From Oscillospiraceae bacterium (GTDB taxonomy: Bacteria > Bacillota_A > Clostridia > Oscillospirales > Ruminococcaceae), in assembly GCA_017440445.1 (NCBI GenBank), contig JAFSHE010000385.1:1-5748 (forward strand): a DNA stretch of 5,748 nucleotides, in the 5' to 3' direction. Under the pieces are notes generated by a model that did no database searches, was not told the origin of the DNA, and worked only from the letters and a program-made list of their open reading frames with translations. The translations under genes and the position numbers were made by a program. Positions 1 to 5,252 of the stretch are shown in pieces; the stretch's first letter is position 1; the number at the start of each line of letters is the position of its first letter.

Positions 1-563
1 CGCTTTTGAAGATACGTGAGGCGGGCTTTGATGTGAAGGCGCTTGCCTCGGACAGTCCGTACGCCGAAAGAGTAAAAGCTGCGGGAATAGAGAGCGTCAA
101 AAGCTCGTTCTTTGAGCTCCCCGACGATATTGACAGCTATGATCTTGTGTGGTATGACGGCACTGTGGAGCTTAGCAGCACACAGAAAAGACTGGAATAT
201 CTGAGATCGCACTGCAAAAAGGGATGTATATTGGTGCTGCGAACCCTTTCGTGGCTTATCGAGCCATCTCCCGATACAAAAAAGTATTGCAAGGCGAGAT
301 TTGGTGAAGTGCTGCCATTTGATCAGGTGTTAAGGCTGGCAAAGGACGAGGGCTTTAAGATAGTTGATTTTTATATCTCGCCCAAGACCGACTGGACGGT
401 GAATTATTATACTCCGCTGCTGAAGCTTTCGGAGGAGTATCTTGCTTCACAGGATGTTCAGGAGTCTGTGGCGATAGGCATAAGCAAGCTCAGAAAGGAA
501 GCCGAGGTGTTCGAGCTTCACTGCGAGGAGTACAGCTACGTTTATTACATATTGAAAGGTTGA
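1..563 (+). CDS. Class I SAM-dependent methyltransferase, 5' end missing
   Basis: The reading frame is open to the left edge, so this is the C-terminal part (about 186 codons) of a longer protein. A TTG at 6 is in frame but has no room for a visible ribosome binding site and is probably internal. Numbering from that TTG, GFDVKALASD (7-16) looks like the second strand of a Rossmann methyltransferase. SFFELPDDIDSYDLVWYDG (34-52) looks like the strand-4 region, and GCILVLRTLSWL (73-84) like strand 5. The C-terminal WTVNYYTPL and the final YSYVYYILKG resemble the tail of the UbiE-like/type-11 methyltransferases common in gut Firmicutes and Bacteroidetes. The glycine-rich SAM-binding motif I would lie upstream and cannot be checked. 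The substrate is unknown. The gene ends 4 nt before mrnC, and its last codons carry the mrnC ribosome binding site (GAAAGG), which suggests translational coupling. The family call is fairly sure; any specific substrate would be a guess. Confidence 0.75.
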   Translation, partial: LLKIREAGFDVKALASDSPYAERVKAAGIESVKSSFFELPDDIDSYDLVWYDGTVELSSTQKRLEYLRSHCKKGCILVLRTLSWLIEPSPDTKKYCKARFGEVLPFDQVLRLAKDEGFKIVDFYISPKTDWTVNYYTPLLKLSEEYLASQDVQESVAIGISKLRKEAEVFELHCEEYSYVYYILKG

Positions 564-567
564 TCCT

Positions 568-972
568 ATGACCCTTACCGAAAAGGAAGCGTCCCAGTAC
601 AGCCCGAATGTGCTGGCATTCTACGGCGACTGCGTTTATGAGCAGCTCGTGCGACGCAGAGTGCTGCTTCTCGGGAATACCAATGCGGGCAGGCTGCATG
701 ACCTTGCTGTGTTGCAGGTCAGAGCATCCTACCAGTGTGCGGCGGTGGACGTGATAGAGCCAATGCTCACCGAAAAGGAAGCGGATATCCTCCGCAGGGG
801 AAGAAATGCAGGCGGCATCTCGGTGCCGAAAAGCGCAAGACCCTCGGAGTATCGCAGAGCAACGGCTTTGGAAACGCTATTCGGATTTCTCAGCATTACA
901 GGACAGCAGGACAGGGTAGAGCAGCTTTTCAGTGTAATATGCGAGGCTCTCCCGGTTGAGGAGAAGCACTGA
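568..972 (+). CDS. mrnC: Mini-ribonuclease III
   Basis: The 134-residue protein matches the usual size of Mini-III, a single RNase III catalytic domain without the double-stranded RNA-binding domain. In Bacillus this dimeric, Mg-dependent enzyme trims the ends of 23S rRNA precursor within the 50S subunit. The signature NVLAFYGDCVYE (14-25) contains the expected catalytic Asp21. LHDLA (43-47) follows, then RRGRNAG (76-82), and YRRATALETLFGFL (95-108), which supplies the second catalytic acid Glu102. The ATG is preceded by GAAAGG at 554-559 with an 8-nt spacer, inside the end of the upstream gene. In many Firmicutes mrnC sits near cysS and rlmB; here the visible upstream neighbour is a methyltransferase and the downstream one is yitT. 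All expected catalytic positions are present, so it should be active. Confidence 0.95.
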   Translation: MTLTEKEASQYSPNVLAFYGDCVYEQLVRRRVLLLGNTNAGRLHDLAVLQVRASYQCAAVDVIEPMLTEKEADILRRGRNAGGISVPKSARPSEYRRATALETLFGFLSITGQQDRVEQLFSVICEALPVEEKH

Positions 973-976
973 ATCC

Positions 977-982
977 GAGGTG
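977..982 (+). promoter_or_regulatory. Ribosome binding site selecting the TTG start of the yitT-family gene
   Basis: GAGGTG lies 6 nt upstream of the TTG at 989, within good spacing. The other in-frame candidates fit worse. The TTG at 956, inside mrnC, has no purine-rich site before it. The GTG at 980 overlaps this motif, and its nearest upstream purine tract (GAGGAGA at 958-964) is about 15 nt away. Confidence 0.55.
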
Positions 983-988
983 TTTTGT

Positions 989-1861
989 TTGAGCAGAAAA
1001 AACAGGTCAGCAATAGTGACTTGGGTGATAGATATAGCGGTGATAGCTGCTGCGGCAGCGGTGTTTGCGGTGGGAGCGGTGTGCTTCATAACTCCCAACG
1101 ACATAGCGCCGGGCGGCGCTACGGGAATAGCGGTCATTCTGCATGAGCTTACGGGAATGCCGCTGGGCGCACTGATATTGCTTATCAATATCCCGCTTAT
1201 CATCATGGGTTTTATCCTGCTCAGCAAAAAAACGATGATAAAAACTCTTATATCCGTTGCGGTGATAACCGTAATGACGGACTTTGTTTTCGCAGATCTT
1301 CCTGTCTATAAGGCGGACGGCGGAAACGGTATGCTTGCCGCAGTGTTCGGAGGAGTACTTCTCGGAGCGGGAGTAGGTCTTACCTACGCACGTGAAGCCA
1401 CCACAGGCGGTACGGATATCATAGCCAAGACACTGAATAAGTTTTTTCCGCACATGACTCTTGGAAAGATGCAGCTTTATGCGGATGCAGTGGTAATTCT
1501 TGCAGGACTTGCGGTGTTCCGCAATATCAATGCGGCACTGTATGCGGTGGTATCCATCTTCGTTCAGGCGAAGGTGGTGGATATGCTGGTGTACGGCGGG
1601 CAGGAGTGCAGATTTCTGCTGGTGTTCTCGGAGAATACAAGGCAGCTTACTGAAAGGCTGCTTCAGCAGGACAGAGGAGTTACCCTTTTGAACGGTGAGG
1701 GCGCATACAGCGGCAGAGCCTGTAAGGTCATCGCAACAGCAGTATATAAGAGCGATTACGCAAAGGTCAAGCGTATGATAAAGGAGATAGATCCTGCGGC
1801 ATTCGTGATAACAACAGGTGCCAGCGAGGTTCTTGGAGAGGGCTTTCAGAAGCTCGCATAA
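989..1861 (+). CDS. YitT-family multipass membrane protein (DUF161 + DUF2179)
   Basis: This gives 290 residues from the TTG at 989, the normal length for YitT proteins; an upstream TTG at 956 would add 11 residues and overlap mrnC. The N-terminal half is an integral membrane domain. Hydrophobic segments lie at about 10-34, 47-78, 84-101, 115-131 and 163-192, with the family-typical ITPNDIAPGGATGIA near 34-48 and ATTGGTDIIA at 137-146. The C-terminal DUF2179 domain (about 205-287) carries NGEGAYSG (235-242) and EIDPAAFVITTGASEVLGEGF (266-286 region), both characteristic. DUF2179 is predicted to be a small cytoplasmic alpha/beta domain. The biochemical role of the family is not established; transport or sensing is often suggested but unproven. 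The gene starts 16 nt after the mrnC stop and is followed by yebC after 33 nt without a terminator. The family assignment is secure and the function is unknown. Confidence 0.92.
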   Translation: MSRKNRSAIVTWVIDIAVIAAAAAVFAVGAVCFITPNDIAPGGATGIAVILHELTGMPLGALILLINIPLIIMGFILLSKKTMIKTLISVAVITVMTDFVFADLPVYKADGGNGMLAAVFGGVLLGAGVGLTYAREATTGGTDIIAKTLNKFFPHMTLGKMQLYADAVVILAGLAVFRNINAALYAVVSIFVQAKVVDMLVYGGQECRFLLVFSENTRQLTERLLQQDRGVTLLNGEGAYSGRACKVIATAVYKSDYAKVKRMIKEIDPAAFVITTGASEVLGEGFQKLA

Positions 1862-1894
1862 ACAGTAAATTATTTATGATAAGGAGATAAAGCT

Positions 1895-2629
1895 ATGTCA
1901 GGACATTCTAAATGGAGTACCATCAAGCGTAAGAAGGGCGAAAAGGACGGCGCAAGAGCAAAGGTCTTTACAAAGATCAGCCGTGAGATACTTGTATGCA
2001 TCAAGGAGACAGGCAGCGCAGACCCCGCAAACAATGCGAAGCTTGCAACTCTCATCCAGAAGGCAAAGTCAAACAACATCCCTAACGATAACATCGACAG
2101 ACTGCTCAAGAAAGCGGCAGGCGGCGCAGAAAAGAACGATTATGAGAACTGCGTATACGAGGGCTACGGTCCCAATGGTGTAGCTGTGATCGTTGACTGC
2201 CTTACAGATAACAGAAACAGAACAGCAGGCGAGATCCGTCATTATTTCGATAAGTTCGGCGGCAACATGGGAACTTCCGGCTGCGTATCTTTCATGTTCT
2301 CTCTGAAGGGTATCATCGTTATCGATAATGAGGACGGCGACATTGATGAGGACAAGGCTATGGAGGATATCCTTGAGAGCGGCGCAGACGACTTCAGCTT
2401 TGAGGAGGGCTGCATCGAGATAACAACAGAGCCTTCCGAGGTCAGCGCAGTTGCAGACGCACTTCGTGGCATGGGCTATAATGTGGTTTCCGCAGAGGCA
2501 GAGCAAGTTCCCTCTACATACACCACTCTCACTGACGAGGATCACATCAAGAAGATGGGACTTCTGCTTGAGACCCTCGACGACAACGACGATGTCCAGA
2601 ATGTATGGCACAACTGGGATGAGGGATGA
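1895..2629 (+). CDS. yebC: YebC/PmpR/TACO1-family protein
   Basis: The 244 residues are full length for the family. The N-terminal signature SGHSKWSTIKRKKG (2-15) is almost invariant. NNIPNDNIDRLLKKAAGG (60-77), YEGYGPNGVAVIVD (88-101), TDNRNRT (104-110) and the GGNMGTSGCVSFMF segment (122-135) follow in the expected order. An acidic middle section (IDNEDGDIDEDKAMED) is also typical. Long annotated as a probable DNA-binding transcriptional regulator, the family includes mitochondrial TACO1 and has more recently been tied to translation, helping ribosomes through difficult (proline-rich) stretches. A cytoplasmic translation factor is therefore the more likely role. A strong AAGGAGA site at 1881-1887 precedes the ATG. 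Codons such as AAG, ATC and GGC are favoured, which may indicate good expression. Two consecutive TGA codons (2627-2632) end the frame, and a strong terminator follows 15 nt later. Confidence 0.96.
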   Translation: MSGHSKWSTIKRKKGEKDGARAKVFTKISREILVCIKETGSADPANNAKLATLIQKAKSNNIPNDNIDRLLKKAAGGAEKNDYENCVYEGYGPNGVAVIVDCLTDNRNRTAGEIRHYFDKFGGNMGTSGCVSFMFSLKGIIVIDNEDGDIDEDKAMEDILESGADDFSFEEGCIEITTEPSEVSAVADALRGMGYNVVSAEAEQVPSTYTTLTDEDHIKKMGLLLETLDDNDDVQNVWHNWDEG

Positions 2630-2644
2630 TGACTTACAGATATG

Positions 2645-2673
2645 CTCCCCGACAAGATGTCGGGGAGTTTTTT
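2645..2673 (+). terminator. Intrinsic terminator after yebC
   Basis: A perfect 10-bp stem, CTCCCCGACA (2645-2654) pairing with TGTCGGGGAG (2658-2667), closes a 3-nt AGA loop and is followed by six T residues (2668-2673). It starts 15 nt after the yebC stop and marks the end of the first transcription unit. Confidence 0.95.
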
Positions 2674-2750
2674 GTTATATCACATTATACATAAAAGAAT
2701 TCACCGTAAAAATATTATTAATGTGTTTTGACGAAATTACTCTGCAAATC

Positions 2751-2779
2751 TTGCAATTTTTGAGTAAATGAGATATACT
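2751..2779 (+). promoter_or_regulatory. Sigma-A-type promoter for nfnAB
   Basis: TTGCAA (2751-2756, four of six matches to TTGACA) and TATACT (2774-2779, five of six to TATAAT) are separated by exactly 17 nt. Transcription would start near 2786, giving a leader of about 30 nt that contains the AGGAGG at 2801-2806. The surroundings are A+T-rich. A second, weaker possibility is TTGACG (2728-2733) with TGCAAT (2752-2757) at 18-nt spacing. The promoter lies between a terminator and the operon, as expected. Confidence 0.7.
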
Positions 2780-2800
2780 AAAATGAATAGAAATATATAC

Positions 2801-2806
2801 AGGAGG
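2801..2806 (+). promoter_or_regulatory. Ribosome binding site setting the nfnA start
   Basis: A consensus AGGAGG sits 9 nt before the ATG at 2816. This rules out the longer open frame from the ATG at 2768, which would begin inside the promoter -35/-10 region and has no such site. Confidence 0.9.
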
Positions 2807-2815
2807 CGCTGTATT

Positions 2816-3658
2816 ATGTATAGAATTGCTGAAAAGAAGATACTTAACCCTACTGTCACAAAGATGGTAGTTGAGGCTCCGCTGGTTGCAAAAAAGGCAG
2901 AGCCTGGTCAGTTTATAATACTCAGAGTGGATGACGAGGGCGAGCGTATCCCTCTCACTATCGCAGATTTTGACAGGGAAAACGGCACTGTTACTATCAT
3001 ATTCCAGATAGTGGGCGGAACTACCGAAAAGCTCGGACATCTGAACGAGGGCGAGTTCATACATGATTTTGTAGGACCTCTCGGTACCCCCAGCCGCACG
3101 GAAGGCCTGAAAAAAGTGGCTGTTGTCGGCGGAGGAGTTGGCTGTGCTATTGCATATCCCATCGCAAAGAAGCTGCATGCACTTGGTGCTGAGGTACATT
3201 CCATAGTTGGTTTCAGAAATAAGGACCTGCTTATACTGGGGGAGGAATTCTCTGCTGTCAGCGACAAGCTCAGGATAATGACAGATGATGGCTCCTGCGG
3301 TGAAAAGGGTCTTGTCACAGATGCGCTGAGAGCGCTTATCGAGGACGGCAATCAGTACGACGAGGTCATCGCCATCGGTCCTCTTGTTATGATGAAATTT
3401 GTATGCGCTCTTACAAAGGAGTACGGCATAAAGACCACTGTATCGATGAATCCCATCATGATAGACGGTACGGGAATGTGCGGCGGCTGCCGCCTTACAG
3501 TGGGAGGAGAAACGAAATTCGCCTGCGTTGACGGTCCTGACTTCGACGGACATCTGGTGGATTTTGACGAGGCGATGGAGCGCTCCTCTATGTACAGGGA
3601 CTTCGAAACGCACAAGCGTGAGGAGACCTGCAATCTCTATGCGAAGGAGGCAAAGTAA
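2816..3658 (+). CDS. nfnA: NfnAB small subunit: NADH-dependent reduced ferredoxin:NADP+ oxidoreductase subunit A
   Basis: The 280-residue cytoplasmic flavoprotein belongs to the ferredoxin-NADP reductase/PyrK superfamily. The N-terminal FAD-binding barrel has PGQFIILR (30-37) and the flavin-contacting RIPLTIAD (44-51), then GPLGTPS (87-93). The NAD(H)-binding fold has VAVVGGGVGCAIAYPIAKKL (101-120) and AIGPLVMMK (186-194). The C-terminal iron-sulfur segment has MIDGTGMCGGCRLTVGGE (215-232) and FACVDGPDFDGH (235-246). Asp217, Cys222, Cys225 and Cys237 match the Asp plus three-Cys ligand set reported for the [2Fe-2S] cluster of Thermotoga and Pyrococcus Nfn. Automatic annotation may call it a sulfide dehydrogenase subunit or dihydroorotate dehydrogenase electron-transfer subunit. 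The abutting nfnB and the lack of pyrD here argue for Nfn. In the complex this subunit handles NADH and bifurcates electrons between ferredoxin and NADP at the partner. The start is set by AGGAGG at 2801-2806. Confidence 0.93.
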   Translation: MYRIAEKKILNPTVTKMVVEAPLVAKKAEPGQFIILRVDDEGERIPLTIADFDRENGTVTIIFQIVGGTTEKLGHLNEGEFIHDFVGPLGTPSRTEGLKKVAVVGGGVGCAIAYPIAKKLHALGAEVHSIVGFRNKDLLILGEEFSAVSDKLRIMTDDGSCGEKGLVTDALRALIEDGNQYDEVIAIGPLVMMKFVCALTKEYGIKTTVSMNPIMIDGTGMCGGCRLTVGGETKFACVDGPDFDGHLVDFDEAMERSSMYRDFETHKREETCNLYAKEAK

Positions 3659-5044
3659 ATGCCTAACATGAGCCTTAAAAAGAATGAAATGCCTGTACAG
3701 CAGCCCGAGGTAAGAAGCAAGAACTTTCTTGAGGTAGCTCTCGGATACACCGAGGAGCAGGCAGTGGATGAGGCTGAGCGCTGCCTTAACTGCAAGAACA
3801 AGCCCTGTGTTGGCGGATGTCCCGTAGCAATAGATATCCCTGAGTTTATCTCTAAGATAAAGGTGCGTGACTTTGAGGGAGCATATCAGATAATTTCCAA
3901 AAGCAGCTCGCTTCCTGCAGTCTGCGGCAGAGTATGTCCGCAGGAGACCCAGTGCGAGAGCAGATGCGTCCGTGGAATAAAGGGTGAGCCTGTTGCAATA
4001 GGCAGACTGGAGCGCTTTGTTGCGGACTGGCATAATGCAAATGCTTCGGGTGTTACTGAAAGACCTCAGTCAAACGGACACAAATGCGCTGTTATCGGTG
4101 CGGGTCCCAGCGGACTTACCTGTGCGGGCGACCTTGCCAGAATGGGCTACGAGGTAACTGTGTATGAGGCACTGCATCTCGCAGGCGGAGTGCTGGTGTA
4201 TGGTATCCCTGAATTCAGACTTCCAAAGAGCATAGTGCAGAGGGAGATAGAAAATCTTGAAGCCCTCGGAGTAAAGATAGAAACCAATGTGGTGATAGGC
4301 AGGACTATCGAGGTAGACGAGCTTTTCCAGCAGGGTTATGAAGCGATATTCATCGGCTCGGGCGCAGGTCTGCCGAGGTTTATGAATATTCCGGGCGAGA
4401 ACTTCAAGGGAGTGTATTCCGCAAACGAGTTCCTTACAAGAGTAAATCTTATGAAGGCATATCGTGAGGATTCCGATACTCCCATCAAGAACAGCAGGAG
4501 CGTTGCGGTAGTTGGCGGCGGAAATGTTGCCATGGACGCAGCACGCTGTGCAAAGCGCCTTGGTGCGGAGAATGTCTACATAGTATATCGTCGTGGAGAG
4601 GCTGAAATGCCTGCTAGAAACGAGGAGATAGAGCACGCTAAGGAAGAAGGAATAATCTTCAGAACGCTCACAAATCCTGTGGAGATACTCGGAAATGAGC
4701 ATAAATTCGTAGCAGGTATGAAGTGCGTTGAGATGGAGCTTGGAGAGCCTGATGCAAGCGGCAGAAGAAGCCCTGTTGTAAAGGCGGACAGCGAATTCGT
4801 GCTGGATGTGGATTGTGTTATCATGGCGATAGGCACAAGCCCCAATCCTCTTATCAGAAATACCACCGAGGGTCTTGCCACAAACAAGCACGGCTGCTTT
4901 GTGGCCGACGAGCATGGTATGACCTCCCGTGAGGGCGTGTACGCAGGCGGCGACGCCGTAACAGGCGCTGCAACTGTCATCCTCGCCATGGGTGCGGGTA
5001 AAACAGCGGCAAAGGCTATGGATGAATATATCAGAAATAAATAA
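3659..5044 (+). CDS. nfnB: NfnAB large subunit: glutamate-synthase-small-subunit-like NADPH/ferredoxin flavoprotein
   Basis: The 461-residue protein is often annotated as NADPH-dependent glutamate synthase small subunit (gltD/gltA). The N-terminal domain (about 20-125) binds two [4Fe-4S] clusters through CLNCKNKPCVGGCP (Cys42, 45, 50, 54) and VCGRVCPQETQCESRC (Cys89, 93, 99, 103). The FAD domain begins with AVIGAGPSGLTCAGDLA (144-160) and continues with GGVLVYGIPEFRLPK (176-190). An inserted NADPH domain has VAVVGGGNVAMDAARCAKRL (282-301) and VYRRGEAEMPAR (309-320), whose paired arginines suit the NADPH phosphate. YAGGDAVTGAATV (428-440) completes the FAD site. With NfnA the expected reaction is reversible: reduced ferredoxin + NADH + 2 NADP+ gives 2 NADPH + NAD+ + oxidised ferredoxin. 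The ATG follows the nfnA stop with no gap, and its AAGGAGG (3644-3650) lies inside nfnA, so equal, coupled translation is expected. No glutamate synthase large subunit is nearby. A strong terminator follows. Confidence 0.93.
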   Translation: MPNMSLKKNEMPVQQPEVRSKNFLEVALGYTEEQAVDEAERCLNCKNKPCVGGCPVAIDIPEFISKIKVRDFEGAYQIISKSSSLPAVCGRVCPQETQCESRCVRGIKGEPVAIGRLERFVADWHNANASGVTERPQSNGHKCAVIGAGPSGLTCAGDLARMGYEVTVYEALHLAGGVLVYGIPEFRLPKSIVQREIENLEALGVKIETNVVIGRTIEVDELFQQGYEAIFIGSGAGLPRFMNIPGENFKGVYSANEFLTRVNLMKAYREDSDTPIKNSRSVAVVGGGNVAMDAARCAKRLGAENVYIVYRRGEAEMPARNEEIEHAKEEGIIFRTLTNPVEILGNEHKFVAGMKCVEMELGEPDASGRRSPVVKADSEFVLDVDCVIMAIGTSPNPLIRNTTEGLATNKHGCFVADEHGMTSREGVYAGGDAVTGAATVILAMGAGKTAAKAMDEYIRNK

Positions 5045-5051
5045 CAGGATT

Positions 5052-5083
5052 ACGACCTCGCAGTTGATGCGGGGTCGTTTTTT
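5052..5083 (+). terminator. Intrinsic terminator after nfnB
   Basis: ACGACCTCGCA (5052-5062) pairs with TGCGGGGTCGT (5068-5078) over 11 bp with one T-G wobble, around the 5-nt loop GTTGA, and runs into a T tract (5078-5083). It begins 7 nt after the nfnB stop, so the next gene needs its own promoter. Confidence 0.94.
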
Positions 5084-5131
5084 GCAGAAAGATTTATTTG
5101 AGTTTTTTGGAATACGAAAAAAGTATATTTG

Positions 5132-5174
5132 TGACGAGTTACGTCAATAATAATCCTGCGCGGATAACGGATAA
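5132..5174 (+). promoter_or_regulatory. Possible operator or promoter region: TGACG palindrome and CGGATAA tandem repeat
   Basis: TGACG (5132-5136) and CGTCA (5142-5146) form a 5-bp inverted repeat around AGTTA. CGGATAA occurs twice head to tail at 5161-5167 and 5168-5174. The stretch must hold the promoter of the secreted-protein gene, because a terminator precedes it. A -10-like AATAAT (5149-5154) and a TATATT (5124-5129) are present, but neither has a good -35 at normal spacing. An alternative sigma factor or a weak promoter is possible. The short repeats could be chance. Confidence 0.3.
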
Positions 5175-5191
5175 CAGCGGTATATCATTTC

Positions 5192-5228
5192 GCATTCGGC
5201 GGAGTGAGCCGACAATACTCCGCCGTGC
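5192..5228 (+). repeat. Inverted repeat (leader hairpin) upstream of the secreted-protein gene
   Basis: CGGCGGAGT (5197-5205) pairs perfectly with ACTCCGCCG (5217-5225) around an 11-nt loop. A further 3 bp, GCA (5192-5194) with TGC (5226-5228), extend the stem past a TT bulge. No T-run follows, so it is not an ordinary terminator. It ends 11 nt before the ribosome binding site and would sit in the mRNA leader, where it could affect stability or translation, or act as a protein-binding site. It matches no riboswitch class that I recognise. Confidence 0.5.
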
Positions 5229-5239
5229 AATCTATTATT

Positions 5240-5245
5240 AAGGAG
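5240..5245 (+). promoter_or_regulatory. Ribosome binding site choosing between two nearby ATGs
   Basis: AAGGAG is followed by ATG GAT ATG. The first ATG (5247) is only 1 nt from the site and too close for efficient initiation. The second (5253) has a normal 7-nt spacer and is taken as the start. Both are in frame, so the choice changes the protein by only two residues. Confidence 0.85.
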
Positions 5246-5252
5246 AATGGAT

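Noticed and set aside
2069..2611. Minus-strand open frame of 180 codons opposite yebC
   Set aside because: It lies wholly inside a canonical full-length yebC and shows no family signature or independent ribosome binding site.
2681..2725. CACATTA / TAATGTG inverted repeat with a 31-nt gap downstream of the yebC terminator
   Set aside because: Seven-base arms far apart in A+T-rich DNA are likely by chance, and they do not coincide with the promoter boxes.
2768..2815. N-terminal extension of NfnA from an upstream ATG
   Set aside because: It overlaps the -10 box and transcription start region, lacks a ribosome binding site, and encodes a basic, non-conserved leader. AGGAGG points to the ATG at 2816.
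2675..4033. Long minus-strand open frame (452 codons) opposite nfnA and the start of nfnB
   Set aside because: Its codons line up with those of nfnA and nfnB, so it stays open simply because these genes avoid TTA, CTA and TCA. It ends at a TCA codon in nfnB. It also runs through the nfnAB promoter, and its translation has no recognisable domain.
4070..4915. Minus-strand open frame of 281 codons opposite nfnB
   Set aside because: It is the same aligned antisense frame explained by codon bias. The + strand encodes a fully conserved NfnB across the whole stretch.
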